Source: an uncultured Lachnospiraceae bacterium
GTDB lineage: Bacteria > Bacillota > Clostridia > Lachnospirales > Lachnospiraceae
NCBI GenBank assembly: GCA_902780465.1
Contig: CACZFV010000002.1
Coordinates: 1-41,419, forward strand
DNA length: 41,419 bases
Direction: 5' to 3'
Shown here: one piece after another, positions 14,572-22,674 of the stretch
Position numbering within the stretch: the first letter of the stretch is position 1
Layout: each line of letters begins with the position of its first letter
Program-made: the position numbers and the translations under genes
Notes under the pieces: model-generated
What the model saw: the letters and a program-made list of their open reading frames with translations, nothing else
Database searches by the model: none
What the model was told of the DNA's origin: nothing

Positions 14572-15513
14572 ATGAAATATTTCGTGATCAGAGAACTGCT
14601 GGAAGAAGAGTATCAGGACCTGTCCGGCGGTCTGCCGCCGGAATGGACCCCGGTCGGCGCGGAGCCTTATGTCGTTATTGTTTCCAAAGAAGAGTGGTCC
14701 CGCTGCAGGGAAAAATTCGACATGGGGATCGAGCTTGAACCGGTCACGGACACGCACATGACCAAAGCTGAGGTGAACTATGATTCCCTCACAGGGACGT
14801 TTTCCATTCCGGACCGGAAGGATCCTTCTGTCCAGGGGGAGACCTTTGCCTTTGCGCTGGATGAAAAAGGTGTCGTCTTTATCGACGACACCGGGACTTC
14901 AGAACGTTTTATCCGGAATGTCCAGAAGAGCAAGCGCTGGCGCTCGCCCTCTCTGGGACGGTTCCTCTATGATTTCCTGGACGATATTGTCAAGGGAGAT
15001 CTGCGCCTTCTGGAGAAGTACGAGCAGGAACTTGAAGAGATGGAAGCAGGGATCGAGGGTGACAGGGACGATTCTTCGACCTCCCGAAGCAACGCGATCC
15101 GCAGCGATATCCGCCGGCTCCTGATCCACTACGACCAGCTGATCGACCTGGCCCAGGAGCTGGAGGAAAATGAGAACGGCTTTTTTGATCAGGACGTTCT
15201 CCGCTATTTCCGTCTGTTCCTGAGCCGTATCGACCGTCTGTACAACACGGCGGCCTCGATCCGCGATTACACGATGCAGATCGGAGATCTGTACAAAGCC
15301 CATCTGGAGCTGCGTCAGAATCACATCATGACCATTCTGACGGTCGTCACGACGATCTTCATGCCGCTTACTCTGATCACCGGCTGGTACGGGATGAATT
15401 TCCGCTACATGCCGGAGCTGGAAACGGAATGGGGATATCCGCTGGTGTTCGGAACCTGCATCACGATCATCGCAGGCAGCCTCATCTTCTTCAAAAAGAA
15501 GAAGTGGCTGTGA
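14572..15513 (+). CDS. corA: CorA-family Mg2+/divalent cation channel
   Basis: A 313-residue CorA-type channel, acting as a homopentamer in the cell membrane to import Mg2+ (sometimes Co2+ or Ni2+). The N-terminal ~140 residues are the cytoplasmic alpha/beta domain, followed by long helices to ~255. The first membrane helix (TILTVVTTIFMPLTLITGW) ends in the signature YGMN, the conserved GMN selectivity motif. The second helix is VFGTCITIIAGSLIFF, and the protein ends in the cytoplasmic basic stretch KKKKWL. GGAGAAGGA precedes the ATG and a TATAAT lies at 14510-14515. Confidence 0.92.
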   Translation: MKYFVIRELLEEEYQDLSGGLPPEWTPVGAEPYVVIVSKEEWSRCREKFDMGIELEPVTDTHMTKAEVNYDSLTGTFSIPDRKDPSVQGETFAFALDEKGVVFIDDTGTSERFIRNVQKSKRWRSPSLGRFLYDFLDDIVKGDLRLLEKYEQELEEMEAGIEGDRDDSSTSRSNAIRSDIRRLLIHYDQLIDLAQELEENENGFFDQDVLRYFRLFLSRIDRLYNTAASIRDYTMQIGDLYKAHLELRQNHIMTILTVVTTIFMPLTLITGWYGMNFRYMPELETEWGYPLVFGTCITIIAGSLIFFKKKKWL

Positions 15514-15525
15514 AGCGATGCTGCC

Positions 15526-16837
15526 TCAGATCATGAAATACTTGAGGGAGAACAGCACTGCCAGAACATACATGATGGGGCTGATCTTCTTGCGCTTCGC
15601 CTCTCCGGTTAGGAGGTTCAGCACCACGTAGGAGATGACGCCCAGGGCGATACCTTCGGAGATACTGTACATGAAGGGCATGGCGATCATGCAGATGTAG
15701 CATGGGACTGCTTCCGTATAGTCAGAGAAATTCACCTGCAGGATGGACGTGATCATCAGGAATCCCACCGCCACGAGAGCCGGAGCTGTCGCAAAAGAGG
15801 GGATCGCCAGGAAGATGGGCGCCAGGAACAGGGAAAGCCCGAACAGGATGCCGGCTACGACGGCGGTAAGACCGGTGCGTCCGCCTGCAGCCACGCCGGA
15901 GGCGCTTTCAACGAAAGTAGTGGTGGTGGAGGTTCCGAACATGGCGCCTGCGCAGGTACCCACAGCGTCAGCCAGCAGGGCGCCGCGGATGTGGGGAAGC
16001 TTGCCCTCTTTGTCCAGCATGTCCGCCTTCTGGGCCACACCGATGAGGGTGCCCAGGGTATCAAACATGTCCACAAACAGGAACGCAAACACCACAGTGC
16101 CGAATTCCAGTGAAAAGACCTTGCTGAAATCCAGTTTCATAAAGGTCGGGGACATGTCCTGGATGCCGAAGCCCTGGGAGAAGTCCGGAAGCACGCTGTA
16201 GGTGCCGATGGCCGGATCCGGGACGTAGAATCCTGTGAGCTCGCAGATGATCCCCATGAGCCAGGTGATGAGGATGCCCCAGCATGGCCAGAAGAACGGT
16301 GATGCCTTCGCTCCGGAACATACCGTTTTCCAGGGAAGCTTTGATCGGATAGATGGAGACCAGCGTGGCGCTGTCCACGACGATCTTGGCGTTCTGCAGG
16401 CCGATGAAGGCGATAAAGAGGCCGATGCCGGTGGAGACGGCGGCTTTTAAGTTCAGGGGGATCGCGTTGAAGATCGCTTCACGGACGTTGGTCAGGGAGA
16501 GGACGATGAAGATCACGCCTTCCACGAAGACCGCGGCCAGAGCCATCTGCCAGGAATATCCCATCTGAAGGACGACAGTATAGGCAAAGTAGGCGTTCAG
16601 ACCCATTCCGGGTGCAAGAACGAAAGGATAGTTCGCGAAGGCAGCCATCAGGAAGGATGCCAGCATTGAAGCCAGGGCTGTCGCGGTGAACACTGCGCCG
16701 CGGTCCATTCCGGAAGCACTGAGGATGTTCGGGTTCACGGCCAGAATGTAGGCCATCGTCATGAAGGTCGTGATGCCCGCGACGATCTCTGTGCGCACAT
16801 TTGTCTCGTTTTCTGACAGATGAAACAGCTTATCCAT
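15526..16837 (-). pseudogene. NCS2-type purine permease, broken by frameshift
   Basis: Two minus-strand frames together make an AzgA/PbuG-like hypoxanthine/guanine permease. The N-terminal part (16837 to ~16279) holds NVRTEIVAGITTFMTMAYIL, APGMGLNAYFAYTVVLQMG and GLFIAFIGLQNAKIV. The C-terminal part (from ~16278) holds ILITWLMGIICELTG, VDMFDTLGTLIGVAQKADM and GTSTTTTFVESASGVAAGGR. They are in different frames, joined near 16278. From family knowledge, about 20 residues (one membrane helix end, between LLAMLG and GILITW) are also missing, so the lesion looks like a deletion of roughly 60-65 bp rather than a single-base error. GGAGGG precedes the start and everything else is well preserved, so the loss is recent. 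A sequencing error cannot explain the missing residues. Confidence 0.8.
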
Positions 16838-16891
16838 TTCAGATCCCTCCAGTTTACAGCAAAATATAGATGTCTGTATCATAACACATTT

Positions 16892-17494
16892 TCAGGCCTT
16901 TCCGCAGACCATTTCTGTCAGCGCTTTGTCCAGCAGGTCCTCGGGCTTTGTGTCAGGCCGGATCCACGCGTCGATATACTGCTCCGGAAGGATCAGGGGC
17001 ATACGATCGTGGATGAAGCGGATCTCTTCCCCGGGCTCCCGGGTCAGGATCACAAAGACCGGCAGTCCGTTTTCGATCCGGTAAAGGCCGCACAGCCAGG
17101 TGATACCGCCGTCCTTCGGCCGGATCATGTATTTATCGCCCGTGTGCATTTTGCCGTCGCCGCCGGGGAAATGAGTCCATTCAAAATACCAGGAAGCCGG
17201 GACGGCGCAGCGGTGTTTTTTCCAGTCCTCCCGGAAGGTGGGCTTTTCCGCCGCGGTCTCAGTCCGCGCGTTCATCAGCAGGGGCCTTCCGGAATATCCC
17301 CACTTCATAGGAAAAACTGCCTTTTTTCCGGAGCGGTCCGGGGCGACCACGGGAACGATATTCGTGGGGCGCACTTCGCCGTAAGTGATGATCCCGGGAC
17401 TGCCCTGCCATTTTTTCATCAGCGGGGAGCGGTTCATTTCTTCCACGATGGGACGAAGCTCCGGGGACTCCTCGGTCCAGTATCGGCAGCACAT
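16892..17494 (-). CDS. SRAP protein (HMCES/YedK family)
   Basis: A 200-residue SOS-response-associated peptidase (SRAP) protein. The family covalently traps abasic sites in single-stranded DNA through Cys2, protecting replication forks. After removal of Met1 the catalytic Cys2 is exposed (MCCRYW). The usual third residue Gly is Cys here, giving two adjacent cysteines. WYFEWTHF supplies the catalytic Glu and FIHDRMPLIL the catalytic His. RPTNIVPVV, KWGYSG and NARTETAAEKPTF form the DNA-binding groove. GGAGGG lies upstream of ATG 17494. Confidence 0.92.
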   Translation of the reverse strand: MCCRYWTEESPELRPIVEEMNRSPLMKKWQGSPGIITYGEVRPTNIVPVVAPDRSGKKAVFPMKWGYSGRPLLMNARTETAAEKPTFREDWKKHRCAVPASWYFEWTHFPGGDGKMHTGDKYMIRPKDGGITWLCGLYRIENGLPVFVILTREPGEEIRFIHDRMPLILPEQYIDAWIRPDTKPEDLLDKALTEMVCGKA

Positions 17495-17592
17495 ACTCTT
17501 TTCCCTCCATATAAATGAGTTTTTGTGTTAAAGTTGAACCATCGTGTGCCGCCCGTCAAGGCAGCTGCACATGAAATATCCTGACAGGAGGA

Positions 17593-18201
17593 ATGCCCGC
17601 ACAGATGAGCCAGATCAGAACAGGAATTCCGGAAGGCTATTACGAAGTCCGGGAAAGAGTCCGGACACTTCTTGCCGGTGACAGGCAGCGGATCATCGTT
17701 GGGATCGACGGGAGATGCGGCTCTGGAAAGACGACGCTGGCCGCCTGGCTGATGGAGCAGTTCGACGGCAGTCTGTTCCACATGGACGATTTTTACCTGC
17801 GCAGAGAGCAGCGGACGCCGGACCGGATGGCCGAGGCCGGTGGGAACGTCGACTACGAGCGGTTCCGGGAAGAAGTGACTGCGCCGCTGACTGCCGGCCG
17901 GGAAGTCCTGTACCGCCGCTTTGACTGCGCCTCTTTTTCCCTGGAGGAGCCGGAGCTGTTTCCTCCGAAAAGGCTGAACGTGATCGAAGGCTCCTACAGT
18001 ATGCATCCGTATTTTGGCAAGATCTATGATCTCCGGGTATTCATGACGGTAGGTCCGGAAGTCCAGAAGGAGCGGATCCTCAGACGGAACGGAGAGGAGA
18101 AGCTGCAGCGCTTTCTTGCAGAGTGGATCCCGAAAGAAGAAGCCTATTTCCGGAAATATCATCCGGAACAGGGGGCTCTGGTGATCAGGGGAGATGCCTG
18201 A
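17593..18201 (+). CDS. Uridine-kinase-like P-loop NTPase
   Basis: A 202-residue P-loop kinase of the uridine kinase/phosphoribulokinase group. The Walker A motif is GIDGRCGSGKTT near residue 37, and FHMDDFYLRREQR supplies the Asp pair that binds substrate. VIEGSYSMHPYF and a lid with RILRRNGEE follow. These proteins phosphorylate nucleosides or related hydroxyl substrates with ATP; uridine itself is not proven. The start is ambiguous: AGGAGG sits only 1 bp before ATG 17593 and 13 bp before ATG 17605. Its last 17 bp overlap the convergent acetyltransferase gene. Confidence 0.8.
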   Translation: MPAQMSQIRTGIPEGYYEVRERVRTLLAGDRQRIIVGIDGRCGSGKTTLAAWLMEQFDGSLFHMDDFYLRREQRTPDRMAEAGGNVDYERFREEVTAPLTAGREVLYRRFDCASFSLEEPELFPPKRLNVIEGSYSMHPYFGKIYDLRVFMTVGPEVQKERILRRNGEEKLQRFLAEWIPKEEAYFRKYHPEQGALVIRGDA

Positions 18202-18778
18202 CCTCGTCTGTACGGTCTTCTTTGTCCGCGGGACGCAGGACGCGGCAGGGGACTCCTGCGGCGACGACCCCCGCGGGGATGTCCTTTGTGACGACGCTTC
18301 CTGCACCGATCACACTGCCTTCTCCGATGGTGACGCCTCCGCAGATCACGGCGTTGGCGCCGATCCAGACATCTTTCCCGATGGTGACAGGAGCGGAGGT
18401 CACGATCCCCTGCGCCCGCCGCGCCGCGTCCATGGGATGCCCTGCGCAGGCAATGCAGACACCCGGGCCGATAAACGCGTTCTCATAGATGTGGACCGGG
18501 GATGTATCAAGAATGACACAGTTGTAATTGACCACGGTCAGCCCGTGGGTGTGGATATTGAAGCCGTAGTCGCAGTGGAAGGAGGTCTCGATAAACGTCA
18601 GGGGATGACAGTCCCCGAACAGCTGCTTCAGAAGTTCGGAGCGGCGCTCTGATTCCTCCGGCCCGGTCGAGTTGTACTGCTGACAGAGGGCCTTCGCCCT
18701 GCGCTGCAGCTCCAGCGGCATGTCCTGGTTGCAAGCGCTGTACGGTTCGGTTTTCTGCATTACTTGAAGCATGTCCAT
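18185..18778 (-). CDS. Sugar O-acetyltransferase (Maa/LacA type)
   Basis: A 197-residue left-handed beta-helix acetyltransferase of the maltose/galactoside O-acetyltransferase group. The N-terminal mac domain (MQKTEPYSACNQDMPLELQ) leads into hexapeptide repeats. The catalytic His lies in ACAGHPMDAARRA, and the C-terminal coil reads IGKDVWIGANAVICGGVTIG and IGAGSVVTKDIPAGVVAAG. It transfers acetyl from acetyl-CoA to the 6-hydroxyl of sugars, probably as a trimer. AGGAGA supports ATG 18778; longer starts lack support. Its 3' end overlaps the kinase gene by 17 bp tail to tail. Confidence 0.9.
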   Translation of the reverse strand: MDMLQVMQKTEPYSACNQDMPLELQRRAKALCQQYNSTGPEESERRSELLKQLFGDCHPLTFIETSFHCDYGFNIHTHGLTVVNYNCVILDTSPVHIYENAFIGPGVCIACAGHPMDAARRAQGIVTSAPVTIGKDVWIGANAVICGGVTIGEGSVIGAGSVVTKDIPAGVVAAGVPCRVLRPADKEDRTDEVRHLP

Positions 18779-18800
18779 AGAGTGTCTCCTTCCGGTAAAT

Positions 18801-18828
18801 GAACGCCAGTCCTTTGAGACTGGCGTTC
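18801..18828. terminator. Perfect 11-bp hairpin
   Basis: GAACGCCAGTC (18801-18811) and GACTGGCGTTC (18818-18828) with a 6-base loop lie between two minus-strand genes. The minus-strand 3' side is only weakly T-rich (TTCATTTA), so it is an imperfect terminator for the alpha/beta hydrolase gene. Confidence 0.6.
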
Positions 18829-18876
18829 TTCTTAATGATAATGAAGGCATCATACGTATCCCACGAAGCCTTTATC

Positions 18877-19449
18877 TCAGTGGGGGTCTTCTTCCGCTGA
18901 GATGAATTTCCTGGTCTCCCTGAGGACCATCTGCAGATGCTCAAGATCAGCCAGGAGATCTTTACTCTCCAGAGAGTGGTTTGCCCCCGGGATCACAAAG
19001 CAGGGGATATTCCGCTCCCGGCAGAGGAGGCTGATGCGGCTGTTGTCCATGCCGACCCACGGATCCGCCGACCCCGTAAAGGCGATGGCGCTCCTTACCG
19101 GGAACAGAAAGGTGTCCTCCAGCGGCGTGTACATGATCTGCCGTATCTTCGCGGCGCTTTCTGAGGCGATCTTGGCCGCGGCGATGGTTCCCAGACTTTT
19201 TCCGACAAACAGAACATCTTCAAAAGATGCCAGGTCCAGATCCGAGAGCATCTTTTCCGACTGTGAAAGCGCGATCCGGAAAGAGGCCTCCATTTTCCGG
19301 CGGTCTCCGCGGATCTTTTCAGGAAAACCGGAATAGGAAAGGATGCGGATATCATAGCCGCATTCCGCTGCGATCCTTCTGCTGTAATACAGAAGAGGTT
19401 TGTCCTGTGTATATCCGATTCCCGGGAAAAACACTGCCAGCCTGGCCAT
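18877..19449 (-). CDS. Alpha/beta-hydrolase family protein
   Basis: A 190-residue predicted alpha/beta hydrolase. VFFPGIGYTQDKPLLYY matches the first strand and oxyanion region. The nucleophile elbow is VGKSLGTIAAA (Ser of G-x-S-x-G), with the acid in FTGSADPWV and the His in IPGANHSLES. The domain is small and lacks a lid, like esterase or peptidase members. The start at 19449 is chosen because AGGAGG lies 9 bp upstream and homology begins at MARLAVFFPG; the in-frame extension upstream is not protein-like. The final codons include TTTATCTCAGTGGGG, a sequence that recurs at 2756. Confidence 0.8.
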   Translation of the reverse strand: MARLAVFFPGIGYTQDKPLLYYSRRIAAECGYDIRILSYSGFPEKIRGDRRKMEASFRIALSQSEKMLSDLDLASFEDVLFVGKSLGTIAAAKIASESAAKIRQIMYTPLEDTFLFPVRSAIAFTGSADPWVGMDNSRISLLCRERNIPCFVIPGANHSLESKDLLADLEHLQMVLRETRKFISAEEDPH

Positions 19450-19600
19450 AAGACAGATCCTCCTGTGAGACAGAATTTGGTTAATATATATCAGTCTGTT
19501 TTTACTGTACGGGTTCCCCGGATCAATGTCAATTAAGAAAAACCAGTAAAAAATGATATAATAGCCTGAGATCACGCTCTGCCGGAAAGGAGTGAGTATT

Positions 19601-20092
19601 ATGAGATTATTTGTCGCGATACAGTTGTCGGATGAACTGAAAACATCTCTCACCGGAATGATGCACGAACTGAAAAAGGCCGGTGTCAAAGGAAGCTTTG
19701 TCCCGACGAACAATCTTCATCTCACGCTTGCCTTTATAGGGGAGACGAAGGAAACGCCTGCGGTGAAGGATGCCCTGAAGACGGTACAGTATAAGCCCTT
19801 CCGTCTTTCTCTGACGGAGGCGGGAAGCTTCGGCGATCTTATCTGGGTCGGACTGAAGGGAAGCCAGGGCCTCGCGGGAGCGGTGAAAGCCGTCCGGGAC
19901 GCGCTGGATGCCGCAGGGATCGAGTATGACCGGAAGAAGTTCGTCCCGCATATCACTCTGGTCCGGAAGGCTGCCGGCAGATGGCAGCAGGTGAGTGCGC
20001 CGAAGGGGGAGATGATGGTGAAGAAGATCTCTCTTATGAAATCGGAGCAGAAGGACGGAAAGAGGGTCTATACGGAGATATTTTCGATCTGA
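19601..20092 (+). CDS. thpR: 2H phosphoesterase, RNA 2',3'-cyclic phosphodiesterase
   Basis: A 163-residue member of the LigT/ThpR 2H family. The two catalytic HxT motifs are HLTLAF (after the first quarter) and HITLVR. Members hydrolyse 2',3'-cyclic phosphate ends of RNA and can join tRNA halves in vitro. MRLFVAIQLSDELK is the usual N-terminus, and GGAAAGGAG supports ATG 19601. A TATAAT at 19557-19562 is a likely -10 element. The gene stands alone. Confidence 0.9.
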   Translation: MRLFVAIQLSDELKTSLTGMMHELKKAGVKGSFVPTNNLHLTLAFIGETKETPAVKDALKTVQYKPFRLSLTEAGSFGDLIWVGLKGSQGLAGAVKAVRDALDAAGIEYDRKKFVPHITLVRKAAGRWQQVSAPKGEMMVKKISLMKSEQKDGKRVYTEIFSI

Positions 20093-20157
20093 AGATCTAT
20101 TGAACCCTTTTGGGAAAAGCCAGAGGACCTCTGAATGTTTCACCGATTTCCCGTCTC

Positions 20158-21597
20158 TCAGCTGTTTCTCAGACCTGTTTCCAGCTCCCGGATGTTCCTG
20201 TGAGGACGGATGTGCGCAGGGATGGGGCAGACGTACTTTCTACCGCCGGTCTCCTCCAGAAATTCTTCCCTGGCCCTCTTAAGAACAGAAGGATCATCGA
20301 CCAGCTGTTTTCCTGCCTCCGCCAGGACTTTCGCGGCGTACATCATCCCTTTCAGGGCGGGGCCGCTTTTTCCCTGGGCAGTCATTTGCCAGGAGTGGGC
20401 GGGGGTGCCGGGGGTGACTGTGGCCGCGGAAAACTGCGCGGTGGGCACGACAAAGCTCACGTCGCCCACGTCGGAAGAACCGGCGACATAGACGTCCAGG
20501 TGGGGATGCTCAACGATGAAGTCCGCCATCAGTTTTTCCCGGTACAGCCGGGCGTAATGCTTCTTTTCCCGGTTCGGGAGGAAGCTTATGCTGATGTCTC
20601 CCGAAGGGTCAATATCCCTGCAGGTGTCTTTGACTGCCTTTGCGAAGGAGAGCTCCTCTTCAGTATATTCCGGGAGCGGTATCTTCTTCATGCACTGAAA
20701 GAGCAGGTCCTCAAGGACGGAGTTGGAGAGGGTGCTGCTGGCAGCTTTGTCAAACAGGATCTCCACTTCTGTTTCCGTCATCATGGCGGCGCCCTTTGCA
20801 ACTTTGTTTACTCGTTCATACAGGGCGCGGACTTTCTCCGAGTCTGTGGAGCGGATGAGGTACAGGACTTCCGCGTGATTCTGCACGACGTTCGGAGAGG
20901 TGCCGCCGGTGTCCAGGATGGCGTAATGGATCCGGTCCGTCGGTTCCATGTGCTCTCTCAGATAGTTCACGCCGACGTCCATCAGTTCCACGGCGTCAAG
21001 GGCGCTTCTGCCGAGGTGGGGCGCCGCCGCGGCATGGCTGGACGTACCGTGAAAGCGGTAGCAGACCTGGCAGTTGGCCATGAAGGAACCGGTCAGGACT
21101 GCGTTCCCGCCGCCGGGGTGCCAGGTGAGTGCTGTGGAGAGCTGATCAAAGATACCTTCTCTGGCCATGTAAGTCTTTCCGGAACCGCCTTCTTCTCCCG
21201 GACAGCCGAAAAACATGACGGTCCCCGGTTTCCCGCTTTCTTTCAGATAGTCTCTCAGAAGGAGCGCCGCCCCTGCGGAGGCGCTTCCAAGGAGATTGTG
21301 GCCGCAGCCGTGTCCATTCCCTGTCCCGGCGCGGGGCCTCGGTTCCGCAATGCCTGCTTCCTGGGAAAGACCGGAGAGGGCGTCGTACTCCCCGAGGAAG
21401 CCGATGACCGGATCGCCCTCGCCCCAGGAGGCGGAAAATGCCGTCTCCATTCCGGCGATCCCCCGGGTCACCAGGAAACCTTCCGACTCCAGAAATGACG
21501 CGATCGCCTCGGCAGATCGTGCTTCATCGAATTTCAGCTCTGCATAGTCCCAGATCCTGCAGCTTAGGTCATTGAGTTCCCGACTGTAATCTCTCAT
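20158..21597 (-). CDS. M20 amidohydrolase, AbgB-like
   Basis: A 479-residue M20 metallo-amidohydrolase most like the p-aminobenzoyl-glutamate hydrolase B subunit and related broad amidohydrolases. Metal-binding motifs are GFLGEYDALSGLSQ, GNGHGCGHNLLG and FFGCPGEEGGSGK. The dimerisation domain begins near HGTSSHAAAAPHLGRSALDA, and the final metal ligand is likely in TPAHSWQMTAQG. AbgB normally pairs with AbgA, which is absent here, so a single-subunit enzyme with another amide substrate is likely. AAGGAGG precedes the ATG. It follows the EamA exporter gene on the same strand, suggesting linked uptake/export and hydrolysis. Confidence 0.85.
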   Translation of the reverse strand: MRDYSRELNDLSCRIWDYAELKFDEARSAEAIASFLESEGFLVTRGIAGMETAFSASWGEGDPVIGFLGEYDALSGLSQEAGIAEPRPRAGTGNGHGCGHNLLGSASAGAALLLRDYLKESGKPGTVMFFGCPGEEGGSGKTYMAREGIFDQLSTALTWHPGGGNAVLTGSFMANCQVCYRFHGTSSHAAAAPHLGRSALDAVELMDVGVNYLREHMEPTDRIHYAILDTGGTSPNVVQNHAEVLYLIRSTDSEKVRALYERVNKVAKGAAMMTETEVEILFDKAASSTLSNSVLEDLLFQCMKKIPLPEYTEEELSFAKAVKDTCRDIDPSGDISISFLPNREKKHYARLYREKLMADFIVEHPHLDVYVAGSSDVGDVSFVVPTAQFSAATVTPGTPAHSWQMTAQGKSGPALKGMMYAAKVLAEAGKQLVDDPSVLKRAREEFLEETGGRKYVCPIPAHIRPHRNIRELETGLRNS

Positions 21598-21609
21598 GAT
21601 TCCTCCTTT

Positions 21610-21664
21610 TCAGAAAAACGCGCGGAAGACCGCGTCCGGCTCAGAAAAACGCGCGGAAGACCGC
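21610..21664. repeat. Tandem duplication of the exporter gene's 3' end
   Basis: A 24-bp sequence is perfectly repeated at 21610-21633 and 21641-21664 (period 31 bp). Read on the minus strand both copies encode A-V-F-R-A-F-F and a stop codon. The second copy now fills the gap to the AbgB-like gene and abuts its ribosome binding site. Confidence 0.85.
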
Positions 21665-22486
21665 ACATCCGATAATAATTGCGTATCCTGCCACGCTGAG
21701 AAGATCAGGAAGCTCTCCCCAGAAGAGAAAACCGAAAAGCGCGGCAAAGATGATCTGCGAGTAGTCAAAGACGGAGATCTCCTTCGCGGGGGCATATCTG
21801 TATGCCTTCGTGAGGGAAAGCTGCACACCAGCAGCCAGGATCCCTACGATCAGAAGATATATGATCTGGATCCCCCTGGCGTGGGTATCGGACATCAGGA
21901 CAAAGGGGAGTGACACCAGGCAGGAGAACACGTTGAAACACAGGACCGTCACGGAAGCCGGAACTCCGTGAAGTCCCACTTTCCTCACGTAGGAATAAGC
22001 CGCGCCTGCGATAAAACCGCCGAAAAGCCCGATGAGCGCGGGAAAACTGGCCATGCCTCTTCCGGGCTTTACCACCAGTGCCGCGCCGGATACCGCGATC
22101 AGGATGCACAGGATATCCCGGAAGGAGGGGCGCTCCCCGAGGATCCAGATGCTTAAAAGGACACTGAAGAAAGGAGAGGTCTTGTTCAGCATATTCGCGT
22201 CGGCAAGCCCCATGTGGTCGATGGACCAGAGATAGCAGATCATCCCTCCGCAGCCGAAGAAACAGCGGCAGAACATGTCGGCCCTGCTTTCGCGCGGGAG
22301 CCGGAGCGGCGTCCCCGAACGCAGCAGGATCCCGGCGATCACGAAGGTGCTGACCAGGTTCCGGTAAAGCGTTTTTTCCATGGTCGGGACATTGCCCGCC
22401 AGACGTATGAACAGGGAGATAAGCGCGAAACCAAGAGAAGAGAGCAGGAGCAGCAGGATCCCCTTGTTCCTGTTGGAAAGCTGCAT
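21641..22486 (-). CDS. EamA/DMT-family transporter
   Basis: A 281-residue drug/metabolite transporter with about ten membrane helices in two EamA repeats. Examples are GILLLLLSSLGFALISLFIR at the start, MGLADANMLNKTSPFFSVLL with the first-repeat signature, and VFDYSQIIFAALFGFLFWGE in the second repeat. Members usually export amino acids or small metabolites. GGAGG upstream supports ATG 22486. The next gene on the strand is the AbgB-like hydrolase, 43 bp away, so they are probably co-transcribed. Confidence 0.88.
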   Translation of the reverse strand: MQLSNRNKGILLLLLSSLGFALISLFIRLAGNVPTMEKTLYRNLVSTFVIAGILLRSGTPLRLPRESRADMFCRCFFGCGGMICYLWSIDHMGLADANMLNKTSPFFSVLLSIWILGERPSFRDILCILIAVSGAALVVKPGRGMASFPALIGLFGGFIAGAAYSYVRKVGLHGVPASVTVLCFNVFSCLVSLPFVLMSDTHARGIQIIYLLIVGILAAGVQLSLTKAYRYAPAKEISVFDYSQIIFAALFGFLFWGELPDLLSVAGYAIIIGCAVFRAFF

Positions 22487-22674
22487 AATATGACCTCCGA
22501 AAGACCGGCAGTTCTGACCAGGGTCTTTACGAGACAAAATTTTAGCACCCATCAGACCGCCGTACAAGGTTTGAAAGGTATGTCACTGAGGCGAAGGAAC
22601 ATGGTATATTAAAGGGGAACTGTTTCAGAACAAACCGGAATAGCGGGACATCTCCCGCCGGAAGTAGGCAGGAC

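Noticed and set aside
20110..21498. 462-codon plus-strand frame
   Set aside because: Antisense to the AbgB-like amidohydrolase, whose metal motifs and ribosome site are clear.
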